Counted from the stretch's first letter, positions 22,762 through 34,330 are shown. The stretch is 64,000 nt of DNA from Chaetoderma sp. LZ-2023a (GCA_034401795.1 CM067372.1:32813071-32877070), one strand, 5' to 3'. Translations and numbers: made by a program. The notes: generated by a model not told the origin, from the sequence alone.

Positions 22762-22864
22762 GTAACAGAATGGTGAGTATTGTTAGATCTCGGAGAAAGG
22801 GAAATTGACATTTCCTTCATTCTCCTTCGATCAATACTCACCATTCTGTTACTTCTGATATACA
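22762..22864. repeat. DIRS internal complementary region
   Basis: Its first half is the reverse complement of the left outer end (22515-22570) and its second half that of the right outer end (28688-28732), joined at about 22814-22818. In DIRS elements this region templates circle formation during replication. Confidence 0.88.
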
Positions 22865-23363
22865 CCAGATTTGATCAGTAACCTGGTGGGAAGGGGCAAG
22901 CCATAAATGCTAATTTTGCCCCTTGGAGAAAGATTTTAGACTTCAAACTTGACTAACGGAGACCTAAAAAGGACCGTCAAGTTCATGGAACCGAATCACA
23001 TTCGCATCACCGCCCCCGCCCCCTTTTTCCTCCTAAGAAAAGGGAGAGAACTCACGAACATGTATCTCGCCTGAAACACAAATATGCCAAGAGGGTTAAC
23101 TGCTCCCTGCATATTCCATGTATTAGCCTGGGAATGAGCATGAATATATAAGATGAATGAACATGATACACATCCATAATACAAAAAACTCTCACTATTG
23201 AATTACCTTATGATAGTTGGACTCCAGACGTACCGCCTCCAACCATTCACTGGTTCGGCCATCAGTGACACAATCTGGTTGTCATCCTCTCGCTTGACCA
23301 TGCCTGCTTTAGGTTCTTTTCTTACCGAAGTGAAAAAAGGGTGAAGAGCAGTGTGGTCACTAA

Positions 23364-24360
23364 CTATCGTTTCAAAACAGCTAAAGCGAGTGGATTGGCT
23401 GAGTCTGACACATCCCTCATATAGTAATCCGTAAATGAGGACTCACAGTGCCATTGTGCAACGGCCATGATGTCCTCTAACGGAACACCATTGTAAAGGG
23501 CAGTCGAGGCGGCTATTCCTCTGACATCGTGTGCCCTTACACCTTGCACCTGGTGCCCAGTCGCCATCTCGTGCGTAGTCTGAATGCATTCGACCACCCA
23601 ACGAGAGATAGTATCCATGGATGCGGCGCCATAAGGCTTTTTATGGCAGATCCACAGATGTCTATCGTTCGACCGTAACGAGTCAGTCCGTTTCTTGTAC
23701 TTAGTCAAAGCACGGACCGGGCACCAGACACTGCATCATGATCAAACCTAGTTAACTTCGGTATAATGATCGGTTTGCCGGGATATCTCAAAGATTGGTT
23801 CTTTGACATAAACTCTGCTCTTGGCAGAAGACGCAGACCTTCTCCAGAAACAATAAATTGGTCCCTCTCTGCCGAAAGCGCATGGATCTCACTGCGCCTT
23901 CTAGCTGAGGAAGCTGCCAATAGAAAAACCGCCTTTAGAGTCAAATGCTTTAGACTAGCCGAACGCAACGGTTCGAAAGGGTGCTTGGCCAGTACATTAA
24001 GCACTAAAGATAGACTCCAGGCTGGAATGACTACCGGTTGTCTCGGTCGGAGATTGCTCATTCCCTTCAACATCACATTTAACTGGGCCACCTCTGGACT
24101 ATCCCTGTTGGCTAGACAAGGGATAACTGATGCCAAAGCTGACTTGTATCCAGCAACTGTGACGGGAGCTATTCCTGAAAAGAACAGCTCACAGAGAAAG
24201 TCTGCTATTTGCTGAATAGTGGATTGAAAGGTATCAATACCCTTTTCTTCACACCAGTCTGCAAATCTGTTAACCTTGTTGTTATATGACTTGAAGGTTG
24301 ACCTCCTCGCAGCCGCGATGAAATCAGCAGCCTGTCGAGAAAAGCCTTCCGACATGGAAC
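23364..24360 (-). pseudogene. DIRS tyrosine recombinase region (fossil)
   Basis: Contains an N-terminal SAM-like part (RRSTFKSYNNKVNRFADWC), the SARRRSEIHALSAERDQF arginine motif, and downstream RAHDVRGIAAS with a Trp and Tyr-bearing end (QWHCESSFTDYYMRD). These are the R...HxxR...W...Y elements of DIRS recombinases, which integrate a circular DNA intermediate. It shares the same motifs with the fossil at 13601-15500. Confidence 0.88.
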
Positions 24361-26247
24361 GTTGTTTGATAACATCCACGCAGTCAATTTGAACATTTCG
24401 GGACACTCGTGTAGGAAGCGTCCCTTGGCCTGGGAGATTATGTTCGGAATCTCGGGCAACTGCACAGGATTTTCCACCAACAGATCTAGAAGATCCGTGA
24501 ACCACGCCCTGCTCGGCCAATACGGCGCTATTAGCAGGACCAGACACGGTTCCTCCCTGACCTTCACCAATACCTTCGGTAGAAGAATGGTGGGTGGGTA
24601 CGCGTAAGCGTGCATCCCTCTCCAACTTATCGCCAGAGCGTCTGTATGGACGGCATTTGGATCTGGAATCGGCGAGACATATGTCATGATTTGAGCATTT
24701 TCCTTTGTGGCGAACAAGTCCACGTTGGGTTTGCCCCAATGCTCGAAGATCCGTCGCAGAACTGGAGGGTTGCGGGACCATTCTGTTGGCAGAATTCTCT
24801 GTCTGCGAGACAAAGCATCCGTCAGAATGTTCAATCGGCCAGGAATATGAGCTGCTTTCAAAACAACTGAGTAATTCCTGCACCATTGAATCAAGTGCCA
24901 CACTCTGATACACAGAGTGGGCGACCTGGTCCCGCCTTGGCGATTTATATATGATAGTACTGTCGAATTGTCCGACCGTATCAATATCACCTTGCCCCTG
25001 ATCATCGGAAGGAACTCTTCCAACGCCAGTTCCACTGCCATCATTTCCAACAGATTGATATGCAGCTGACTCTCCGGGAGAGTCCATGTGCCCGAGACCT
25101 GGTGTTCTCCCAGGCAGGCACCCCACCCCTCCAGCGATGCATCCGTGTACACGGACAGCTGGGGGTGGGGTAGGTGCAGCGAAACCCCTACTAGGAGATT
25201 CTGACGCTCCTTCCACCATACAAGATGCGACATTATCGGCTCCAAAACTGGTACCAGTTTTGACAGGGGTTCTGTTCTCTGTTTCCACAGAGACATCAGA
25301 TACAACTGGATAGGCCTTCGCATTAGAGCAGCGTACGGGATAACCTGCTCCATGGAGACCATCATGCCCAGCATCTGAAGGAACCGCCTTGCCTGAATGT
25401 GGTTTCCCACTCGAAAACTCTTGAGGATGGCTAACAGAGACACCACTCTGGGCTCTGACGGGTACACCCTGCCCTCCTCGAGATCGAATCGCATCCCCAA
25501 ATAAACGAAATGTTGAGTGGGCGTCAACTCGGATTTCTCCTCGTTGACTATCCAGCCTAGATCTGAAAGTAACCTCAGAGTCAGAGCAGTATCCACGTTC
25601 AACCTGGCTGCCGAGTCTGCCTTGATCAGCCAGTCGTCTATGTAGGTGTGTAGCGCCACGTTCTCTTTTCTGAGAAACGCTGTCACCGCAAGGACCACTC
25701 TTGTGAAAACCCTCGGAGCTGTCGACAGGCCAAATGGGAGAACAATAAACTCCCATACTTGATTCTGAAACGCAAATCTCAGAAACCTGTGACAACTCCT
25801 GTTCATCGGAATGTGGAAATATGCATCTTTCAGATCGATTGATACACACCACATTCCTTTCCTCAATCCCGCCATTACCGACCTCGGCGTTTCCATCTGG
25901 AACCGAGGCGTATGGATAAACCAATTTAATGGCCTGAGATTGAGTATGGGTCTCCATCCCCCTGTGCTCTTGGGGACAAGGAACATGTTTGAATAGAAGC
26001 CTGGAGTGTTTCGGTTTGCTGGTTTTATTGCTCCCTTCAGAAGTAAACCCGACACTTCCTTTTGAACGGCTTCTAACTTGTCTGGCTCCCTTGGTACGGG
26101 TGTCCAGACAGGTGCCAAAGACAGATTTTGTGGTGGAAAGTCCCACCACTCCGGCATGTAACCCTGGGATAACCATTCCAGGACCAGACTGTCTGACGTC
26201 ACACCTCGCCAGGCCTCGACGAAACGCATGAGCCTTCCACACACCAT
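24205..26247 (-). pseudogene. DIRS RT / RNase H / methyltransferase-like region (fossil)
   Basis: The longest coding block of the window, about 680 codons. RT motifs include GGWRPILNLRPLNW, SIDLKDAYFHIP, LPFGLSTAPRVF and the active site YIDDWL. RNase H follows (VYTDASLEGWGACLG, NLLEMMAVELAL, IRSDNSTVLSYI, AHIPGRLNILTDALSR). After it comes the DIRS methyltransferase-like block (NVDLFATKEN, HTDALAISW, YAYPPTILLPKV). A long overlapping open frame is an artefact of this region, apart from its recombinase end. Confidence 0.92.
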
Positions 26248-26416
26248 AGACGCCTCGATGTCTAACGGGGTTGTCCGGCTCGTAGTCCGCTCCCCCCTCT
26301 TTCTTAACGAGAGAGAGAGAGAACCATTTTGTTCTAGGCACGACGGGTATAACTGGCACCGCTGTTCCTGTCACACAGGCGCGGTCCAGACGGATATGAA
26401 GGGAGCTCTCGTACCC

Positions 26417-27650
26417 TCAGGTACGATCCGGCCCCTTCTGTCCGCCCTTTGAGGACTTACCCTTACCCTTCCCCTTGCCCTTCCCGCCTCTAGGGCAGTC
26501 AGGAGCAACCTTGGGGAGGGTAGGCGCCTCTACAACCTTCCTGGCTTTCTTCGCCGCCGCCGGCTGAGAAAAGCCAGCTGAAGCAGAAGTCGCAACAGGC
26601 TTAGCTTTCGTCTTGCCCTTATGCTTCTTCTGCTTCTTTGAAGGTTGTCCCGCTAGCGGTTTCCCTACAGCCCCTAGTGTGTGTGCTTGCCGCACTAGCT
26701 CTAGCTGCATGTTGACCGCTAACCGATTCTGCGCGATACTGGCTGTATCCTCTAAGATGGCCCGCGCCTGGCCACCGAAGATGCTAGGCCTTGTCAGGGG
26801 CGTCCCAAGAAGACGCTCCCTGACTGCCGTAGCCAGATGCATATGGTCAATGACCATTTGCCTCCTGGATTTAGTCACTCGCGCTTGCACCCTTGCCAAT
26901 GCGTCCATAGACAGCACCAGGCCGTCATTTACGCACGAAAGCGCCACAGGTGGCACAGGGTGGCCTACCCCCGCTTCAGCCCACACTGACTGAAGGAGAC
27001 GATACGAGTGGTTGACAGCGCTCATAGCTGCCCTCACACCCTCATCGCATAGGGACAGGACTTCCTCTTGGTGTACCTGAGCCATGTCCACAAGTGCCGG
27101 ACCGGCGCCACCCGCCCCGGCACTCTGAATGCGGACGGCTCCCACACCTGACGGACCGGCCACCGCTACTGGACCACCCGGAGGTGGCCGCAGAGAAACA
27201 GAACAAGACGGCCCCCTCGGAAACCAGTCCAGAACCCTGTCCGAGGACAGGGTCCGTACCAGGCATGGGGAGAAACTGCCCCCCAACCTTTGGTAGCAGG
27301 GACGACACCAGCGTGGGCAGAACGCTATGCAGAAAACCCTGCATAGCCGGACCAAACCACGCCGGCGGTGCCATCTCCGCCACCTCCAGCTGGGGACGTG
27401 GAGCACCCCCACCGGCTGAACCGGGCGCTCCACGATTTACTCTCGGACCGCCTGACCCCGCGTCAGACCCAGCCAAGTCCTTCAGGGCAAGGAACTTAAC
27501 CATCATATCCACGGACCACACTGCGCACACATTACACCTATGGTCTAGGTTACAGGGCGAACACCTAAAACAGACATGGTCCTTGAATACGACTCGTACA
27601 AATTTATGGCACTCGTCACATGATGGCGGGGTTGGCTTGGCCTATAAAAT
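26417..27650 (-). pseudogene. DIRS gag-like region (fossil)
   Basis: Located upstream of the RT region on the transcript. It begins with a Cys/His cluster (HVCFRCSPCNLDHRCNVC near 27520-27590), continues with a glycine/proline-rich stretch and a helical middle part (EEVLSLCDEGVRAAMSAVNH, RQMVIDHMHLATAVRERLLG), and ends in a highly basic tail of KGKGKGKGK type expected of a nucleic-acid-binding gag. Higher GC content than its surroundings. Confidence 0.8.
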
Positions 27651-27719
27651 AAGCACAAACCTACAATTACAAGCGGAACGAGACCCTGATGGAGGCAGAC
27701 AATTAATTTTCAAATAATT

Positions 27720-28561
27720 TGACTCATAAATTAACCGTATCCCTCCCGCACCCCACCCCGCCACGTTACAACAAAGATCGCATTGATTATGACGACAAGA
27801 ACGAAGCGGGCATAAAACACACCCATATTAGATCCTCCAGGATGTGTAACGGCTCCAGGAATCATATCGCATAGCATTCAGGCTATATTTACCAATCAAT
27901 ATAAATTATACTCCCTAACGAAAGCCAAACGATATGTGAAGAAAACAACAAAGTGTATAACAAACTGCTGTATCACACGGTAAAACCGCAGACCACGCAT
28001 CTACTCAAGAATTTTGAAACCACTGATCATTGCAAACCGATCGTGATCGCACGTAAACTTGAACATTCTAAAGTTTCCGGTACCATTTTTAGTACGCAGC
28101 ACCCAGAACGATATGAGCGAATTAATGAAAATTTTTTCTTCACACAAACATCCGAGCGACCGGGTGTGACGTCACCCGCTCGGATCCTACGGAGAACGAC
28201 GTCAGCCAATATTCGTGTTAGAAATACTGTAGCAAACACCTATTTTCATATCTGCCGATCGCCTGTTGGGGTTTAAAGAAGGCGATCGTCTGGCATATAA
28301 CGTTGTTAGCACACGTCCCAGATTCTCTGGGGTCAGAAATCAGGACATGCGACACAGCGAAATTTAGAGACCTTAAGGCTTTTAACTATGGATAATAAAG
28401 AATGATACAACCTGGTTTTCATCGGCGGTATTCTCCATAGTATCCAGTTAAATCCTTCAAGAACGCACAAACTATCACTTTACAGACAAAGACTTAGATT
28501 TCTTTAACAAAAGACACTAAAATCTTCTCCCTGCCTGCAGAAAGCATGTATTGCTCTTGTT
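27720..28561 (-). other. DIRS 5' leader
   Basis: Sequence between the gag region and the right terminal repeat. No motif or coding domain is recognised. Confidence 0.5.
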
Positions 28562-28719
28562 GCTATGCAAACAAGAATGAGCTCTATGGTAAACGGGTAC
28601 TCGGCAGTTGGGAGCCGAGTACCCGGTTCCCAGGAGTCGGTAAAGCTTTCTAAGTCTATAATCCTAGAGCCGCTGTCAAGGCCAGCTGTATATCAGAAGT
28701 AACAGAATGGTGAGTATTG
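28562..28719 (-). repeat. DIRS inverted terminal repeat, right
   Basis: Reverse complement of 22551-22706. Followed by 13 bp of outer end (ATCGAAGGAGAAT), which is also found in the internal complementary region. Confidence 0.92.
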
Positions 28720-28732
28720 ATCGAAGGAGAAT

Positions 28733-28965
28733 CTGTTATGTACGTGTCTACTGAATTTGAATCTTATGGCTTTGAAGAATGCTTCAAAGGCAACGTCTAG
28801 AGTGGGTGGCGGGTATTGTGGTTTTCTTTGGTGAAAACTTCTTATCTATTAGTATTTGGAATGGAGTCTATGATGTCTGGGGTTTTGGCAGTGTTCTGGA
28901 GAAGGGCATATGGGGGGGTGTGTGGGGCCCAGACCATTCAGACTTTCTGGATTACACAAAATCTA
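28733..28965 (-). mobile_element. Penelope-like element, N-terminal part beyond the DIRS insertion
   Basis: Minus-strand translation shows TLDVAFEAFFKAIRFKFSR, a typical Penelope N-terminal helix, directly next to the DIRS right end. The same reading resumes left of 22515 (LTDLQTDSSIFIKK), so the DIRS element landed inside the Penelope coding region. The 5' end abuts the 31-bp array at about 28965. Confidence 0.75.
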
Positions 28966-29370
28966 AACCATCTGTGAATCAATCAAGTTATAGCTAAACC
29001 ATCTGTGAATCTATAAAGTTATAGCTAAAAAATCTGTCAATCAATTAAGTTATAGCTAAAACATCTGTGAATCAATCAAGTTATAGCTAAAGCCTCTTGG
29101 GAATCAATCAAGTTATACATGTAGCTAAAACATCTGTGATTCAATCAAGTTATAGCTAAAGCATCTGTCAATCAATCAAGTTATAGCTAAAGCATCTGTC
29201 AATTAGATTATAGCTAAGACATCTGTCAGTCAATCAAGTTATAGCTAAAACATCTGTCAATCAATCAAGTTATAGCTAAAACATGTCAATCAATCAAGTT
29301 ATAGCTAAAACACCTGTCAATCAATCAAGTTATAGCTAAAACATCTGTCAATCACTCAAGTTGACACCTG
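28966..29370. repeat. 31-bp minisatellite in SMNDC1 intron 2
   Basis: About 13 units of CAATCAAGTTATAGCTAAAA plus CATCTGTGAAT. It starts about 40 nt after the exon 2 donor in gene direction and continues as the two units at 20515-20580, about 60 nt before the exon 3 acceptor. Confidence 0.9.
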
Positions 29371-29411
29371 AACCACATGACAGCCTCTATCACCTGTCTA
29401 CCTATACTTAC

Positions 29412-29477
29412 TTGAAGGTCTTTCTTAAGCTTGAGTAATTCTTCATTATCAGAGTCTGTAGTTAATGAAGCCTCGAC
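29412..29477 (-). CDS. SMNDC1: SMNDC1 (SPF30) exon 2
   Basis: A 66-nt exon (22 codons, phase 0 at both ends) between a TTTTTTCAG acceptor (29478 upward) and a CAA|GTAAGTATAGG donor. It encodes VEASLTTDSDNEELLKLKKD then LQ, matching human SMNDC1 residues VEAALSGNGENEDLLKLKKD. With exon 3 (EVVELTEDL) it continues in frame exactly as in the human protein. This N-terminal helical region precedes the Tudor domain. The first coding exon (human MSEDLAKQLASYKAQLQQ) was not found in the window and must lie at higher coordinates or in the gap. Confidence 0.88.
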
Positions 29478-29599
29478 CTGAAAAAAGACAGTACACACTG
29501 TGAATCACTATCAGCTGACAAGTGAAACTAGATAGACTAGTGTGGCATGATTTCTTAAAATAGTGTACCCCTTTGACAAATCAAATGTCTACTTAAAAC

Positions 29600-30290
29600 T
29601 CTAGCATTCTTTTAATTCTTGAAAAGGAGACAAAACACACAGAAATAAACTAAGTCCAAACCATTGTAAAACTATGGAAAAACTTTTATTATAATTCATT
29701 TTAATTTTGCTGCAAACTGAATGCAATCATGATATATAACAAATGTGTAAAGTTTCATTCAGATCAAATAAACCCTTGATAAATTAAGAGACCATTGAAA
29801 ACCTTTAACATTCTTCTAATTCTGGGGTTAAGCAGGATATAAATCACACAAAAATCCAAACACGTTAAAAATAAGGAAAAATTACAAAATCTTATTTATT
29901 GTCATGTAGCCTAAATCCACTGATGGTATAAAACAAAACTGCAAAGTTTTAATGGAATTAGATAATTGCTTCATTGATTAAATGTCAAATGAAAAACTTT
30001 AACACTTCTAATTCTTGGCTTAAGCAGGATATATACATATCACACACAAATATTCTAAGCCATGGCCAAATGCTGAAAAAGTATGGAAATAACTTTGAAA
30101 ACCACAATCATTATGATTGAGACTGGACGCAGTTATAGTGCAGAAGAAATGTGTAAAGTTTTATTGACATCGGATAAGTCCAAACATCGTAAAAATATGG
30201 AAAAAATTTGAAAATCATTTCAATTATTAGGGAGACTAGATGCAATGATGGTATAGATCAAATCTGTAAAGTTCTAATTAACAGCGGATA
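29600..30290. repeat. Degenerate tandem repeat of about 170-180 bp
   Basis: About four diverged units with AAATATGGAAAAA, a 'gatgcaat.atgatata' phrase and TGTGTAAAGTTTCATTCAGA, then CTTTAACATTCTTCTAATTC. Lies in SMNDC1 intron 1. It resembles the 165-bp and 178-bp repeats elsewhere in the window only in style. Confidence 0.6.
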
Positions 30291-30293
30291 CAT

Positions 30294-30350
30294 GTCCATG
30301 GAAACACTTACGTGTCCATGGAAACACTTACGTGTCCATGGAAACACTTT
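30294..30350. repeat. Triplicated 20-bp unit
   Basis: GTGTCCATGGAAACACTTAC occurs three times in tandem, the outer copies slightly changed. Confidence 0.85.
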
Positions 30351-30492
30351 ACCATTTACTTAATTCTTGTCACGCCGGATGACATTTCAATCACTATGTC
30401 CAGATCCTCCGCTTCACTACGGGCTCGACAAAAATCATGTAGATAATTACCACTGCGGCTGATCACCATACCTAATCAACACACACACACCT

Positions 30493-31862
30493 GTCAGACT
30501 AGTGAAACTGCCATAGCTAATTAGCTCACTCTCAGCTAACCAGTCAAAACACCATAGCTAATTACCTCACTCTTAACTGATCTGTCAAAACATTATAGCT
30601 AATTATCTCACTCTCAGCTGATCAGTCAAAACACCATAGCTAATTACCTCACTCTCACCTAACCAGTCAAAACACCATAGCTAATTACCTCACTCTCAGC
30701 TAACCAGTCAAAACACCATAGCTAATTACCTCACTCTTAACTGATCTGTCAAAACATTATAGCTAATTATCTCACTCTCAGCTGATCAGTCAAAACACCA
30801 TAGCTAATTACCTCACTCTCACCTAACCAGTCAAAACACCATAGCTAATTACCTCACTCTCAGCTAACCAGTCAAAACACCATAGCTAATTACCTCACTC
30901 TCAGCTAACCAGTCAAAACACCATAGCTAATTACCTCACTCTTAACTGATCTGTCAAAACATTATAGCTAATTATCTCACTCTCAGCTGATCAGTCAAAA
31001 CACCATAGCTAATTACCTCACTCTCACCTAACCAGTCAAAACACCATAGCTAATTACCTCACTCTCAGCTAACCAGTCAAAACACCATAGCTAATTACCT
31101 CACTCTTAACTGATCTGTCAAAACATTATAGCTAATTATCTCACTCTCAGCTGATCAGTCAAAACACCATAGCTAATTACCTCACTCTCACCTAACCAGT
31201 CAAAACACCATAGCTAATTACCTCACTCTCAGCTAACCAGTCAAAACACCATAGCTAATTACCTCACTCTCAGCTAACCAGTCAAAACACCATAGCTAAT
31301 TACCTCAATCTTAACTGATCTGTCAAAACATTATAGCTAATTATCTCACTCTCAGCTGATCAGTCAAAACACCATAGCTAATTACCTCACTCTCACCTAA
31401 CCAGTCAAAACACCATAGCTAATTACCTCACTCTCAGCTAACCAGTCAAAACACCATAGCTAATTACCTCACTCTCAGCTAACCAGTCAAAACACCATAG
31501 CTAATTACCTCACTCTTAACTGATCTGTCAAAACACCATAGCTAATTACTACACTCCCAGCTGACCAGTCAAAAGACCATAGCTAATTAGCATACTCTCA
31601 GCTGACCAGTCAAAACACCATAGCTAATTAGCATACTCTCAGTTGACCAGTCAAAAGACCATAGCTAATTAGCATACTCTCAGCTGACCAGTCAAAAAAC
31701 CATAGCTAATTAGCACACTCAGCTGACCAGTCAAAAGACCATAGCTAATTAGCATACTCTCAGCTGACCAGTCAAAACACCATAGCTAATTACCACACTC
31801 TCAGCTGACCAGTCAAAACACCATAGCTAATTACCACACTCTCAGCTTACCAGTCAAAACAC
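30493..31862. repeat. 41-bp minisatellite with higher-order structure
   Basis: About 33 units of CAGTCAAAACACCATAGCTA plus ATTACCTCACTCTCAGCTAAC. Unit variants recur in fixed order. The TCTTAACTGATCTG variant begins at 30571, 30735, 30940, 31104, 31309 and 31514, that is at steps of 164 or 205 bp (4 or 5 units), so multi-unit blocks were duplicated as wholes. 31560-31860 is more diverged (GACCAGTC variant). Confidence 0.9.
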
Positions 31863-32008
31863 CACAGGGCAATTCTACATGAGAGAAGGCCTTTTTAGTA
31901 AAATTGATATATCTAGCCATTAGCCTGAAACTTACTGATTTCATCATATTACTAATCAAGATTTATAAACATTTTTGTAATGTTTTGTCAGTTGTTGGAG
32001 AAAACACA

Positions 32009-32038
32009 GTAACGGAATTACATTGGTAACGGAATTAC
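32009..32038 (+). repeat. Two GTAACGGAATTAC motifs, left
   Basis: Exact 13-mers at 32009-32021 and 32026-32038. Together with the inverted right copies they look like subterminal transposase-binding sites. Confidence 0.8.
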
Positions 32039-32704
32039 ACTGTACCGCAAATTGATTTAAAGCTGTATATAGATGGATATGATGTTGTTTCTATTGATTC
32101 AATGATTGGCCACAGACCTGTGGCAGCATTTAAGTTTAAAGAATTACTTATTCATTATTCATCACATGTAATTAATGACCTAAAAGAGGGAAGCAAAATA
32201 AAAACAAAAATTAATTAAAAAAATTAATTAAAAAAAAAAAATTAATAGAAAAAAAAATTGCAGTTACTCAGAAGAGTTGTAAGCACATATCTCACACCAA
32301 GATTTGAATCCAGACACATCCAAGTAATTGGTGAGTATCTTCAAAGTATCTACTAATAATTCATGACAGTTATATATGGAGATATGTTCTAACTATTTCC
32401 AAGATTTTCCCAGATGTCATTTAAAAAGAAAAGATGATAAATACAGATGGAGCTCAATTGTTATTAACAATCTACATATATATGTCCATTCTCTGCATTA
32501 ACTTTGCGGATATGAATAATCAAATGATATAATCAAAAGAATAGATAGACCATGACCAAAATTGCAGAATCCTAGTCTATGCATACAACCTTTAACATGT
32601 GTTAAAATGTTAGAGAAAATGGTCCAGGTTTTAACCCTGATCTTGACCAAAATCAGAACCAGGTTATGGCATCAATCTGTCAGATTGCGCTAAGCAAATC
32701 GGAC

Positions 32705-32795
32705 TAGAAATTTCGGGGAAAAACCCCAGGCAGACAAACTGACCCTATTATGTAATATGGTCAGCTTGTCTGCCTGGGCTTTTTTTCGAAATTGT
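32705..32795. repeat. Hairpin of about 85 bp
   Basis: CCCCAGGCAGACAAACTGACC is mirrored by GGTCAGCTTGTCTGCCTGGG around an AT-rich loop of about 13 bp, with extra pairing of GAAATTTCG and CGAAATT outside. One copy seen. Unrelated to the GTTGAATATTTTG hairpins. Confidence 0.75.
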
Positions 32796-32854
32796 ACAAT
32801 AACCTCTCCAACCACCTCCAGTGGGGCAAAGGTAATATTATAACCATAGGTACT

Positions 32855-33088
32855 TTAACCCTTTAATGAATGAACTTCATCAAGAAACATTGTATTTTCA
32901 CATTCTAAATGACTGCTTGTAGACAGAGATATTTTTTAAAACTCACTAACTGGTTTGACTGTGTATGTGATCGAGCCAGTCAATCCAGTTGTAAGTTTTC
33001 AGAAACAATCTTTTCCTATTCTGTAAATGGACACTTGTCAGGATCACTGCAGAACCATTTTGTCTGATGTGACTCATTAAAGGGATAA
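32855..33088. mobile_element. TTAA foldback MITE, copy 4, diverged
   Basis: Starts TTAACCCTTTAATGAA and ends ATTAAAGGGATAA, with the TGATCGAGCCAGTCAATCCA centre. The left half is more diverged than in the copy at 12276. It lies inside transposon A, upstream of the transposase. Confidence 0.65.
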
Positions 33089-33158
33089 AATACTTAGTAG
33101 GTTTCATCCTATATGCATCTTACATGGCCTATGACTAACTCCTCTTTTTGCAGAGAAA

Positions 33159-34330
33159 ATGCCCCTTAGTGCAAAGGAGAAGATTGAATGGCAACAGTGG
33201 GTTATTAATCCCAAAACCACCAACGATGTGTTTCATGGAACTGTTGGTGAATGTTTCAATAAGTTAGTCGAGAAAACACCATACTTTCTTACCCATACAC
33301 ATGTTAAAAGAATCCAGTCATTTAAATTTGAACAGAGAGAAAGTGTAAAAGATGATATTTGTACAGACAAGATTGTCATACAGGTGGACTTCGCAGAAAA
33401 TTTCACCACTAAAATGCAGAATGAAATTCAGTCAGCGTATTGGGCCTACGGTCAAGTTACACTTTTTACTGTGTGTGCCTGAGAGAAAGGAGTTCATTCT
33501 TTGGTGACTGTTTCAGACTATCTGCACCATGACAAATAAGCTGTTAACACTTTTCTGAGAGCGATTTTCAAGTGGTTGGATGAGAAAGTCTGTCCCTTCT
33601 CACAAATTGTTATGTTCTCTGATGGTCCCTCAAGCCAGTTCAAGTAGCGCTTTCTTTTGAACAGTCTTACACTCCTGGAACGAAACATTGTGTGGAACTT
33701 CTTTGCAACAAGCCATGGGAAGGGTCCTATTGACGGCATCGGTAGTACGACAAAGCGAATGGTCTCAACTGAAGTCATGAGGGGTGTTGCCGATGTCACC
33801 ACTTCCATGCAGTTTGCTGAAGTTGCAACAAGAAAGTGTCCAAATATCAAGATACTTCATATCGCAAAGGAAGATGTAGAGAGTATGATTACGCATCTTG
33901 ACAACGATTCTGAAGGTATATTACCAATTCCAAATACCAAACATGTGCATCAGGTTACAGTGGTCCGGCCTTACGTGATCAACTTCAAATACCATGCCAG
34001 ATCCATGGACACTTCAAGACACTACTTTCGAGGTATCGATAATGACGAGGGTGTAGTCCTAGGATTAGATGGTGTCAATGAACTTGAGGATACATGTGAT
34101 GATATTGACAGTAGTTCGGAAGAACATAAGCCAGAAGAGTTGTGCTGAAGGTGGGTGTCAATTCGCTACTCGCAGGATAAGAATGCAAAACCATTTGTTG
34201 GCCAAGTGTTAGCTGCAGAAGGCGACAGAGTAACCATCAAATTCCTAAAGAAAACTGTTTGACATATTTGTTTGGCCAGAAACCGATGACATTGATGATA
34301 CTCTGAGCTATAAGTTACTGTAATGCTAGC
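33159..34330 (+). pseudogene. Transposase-like protein of transposon A
   Basis: A continuous frame from ATG at 33159 (MPLSAKEKIEWQQWV) with stops near 33480, 33530, 33646, 34146 and 34259. Recognisable blocks: VDFAENFTTKMQNEIQSAYW (first Asp), VMFSDGPSSQFK (second Asp), and WNFFATSHGKGPIDGIGS with a conserved Asp. C-terminally come a small basic domain (WVSIRYSQDKNAKPFVGQV) and, after a shift of frame, IFVWPETDDIDDTLSYKLL. The D...D...D/E spacing suggests an RNase H-fold transposase. I remember such proteins as common, poorly named transposon-derived ORFs in invertebrates. Too broken to be active. A related copy is at 48175-49087. Confidence 0.7.

Larger units (their letters stand above)
22515..28732 (-). 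mobile_element. DIRS retroelement fossil, nearly complete
   Basis: Treated as a fossil. About 6.2 kb, inserted in the Penelope element, with no target duplication, as expected for DIRS. Inverted terminal repeats (22551-22706 and 28562-28719) are almost identical. An internal complementary region (22762-22864) matches both outer ends joined, the defining DIRS arrangement. Coding parts in transcript order: gag, RT / RNase H / methyltransferase-like, tyrosine recombinase, all on the minus strand. The near-identity of the terminal repeats suggests a recent insertion. It looks close to whole, with a few interruptions. Confidence 0.92.
20457..29411 (-). other. SMNDC1 intron 2, enlarged by nested insertions
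   Basis: Bounded by the exon 3 acceptor (20457-20460) and the exon 2 donor (GTAAGTATAGG ending at 29411). Removing the Penelope insertion leaves about 0.5 kb, nearly all of it a 31-bp minisatellite. About 95 % of the present intron is therefore inserted retroelement. Confidence 0.8.

Noticed and set aside
24360-26374. Upper part of an 889-residue minus-strand frame
   Set aside because: It overlaps the RT/RNase H region in another frame and has no domain; only the recombinase end of that frame is meaningful.
30493-31862. 41-bp array as copies of the SMNDC1 exon 1 donor
   Set aside because: Units contain GAGGTAATTAG on the minus strand, but no exon 1 coding sequence resembling human SMNDC1 lies next to the array.
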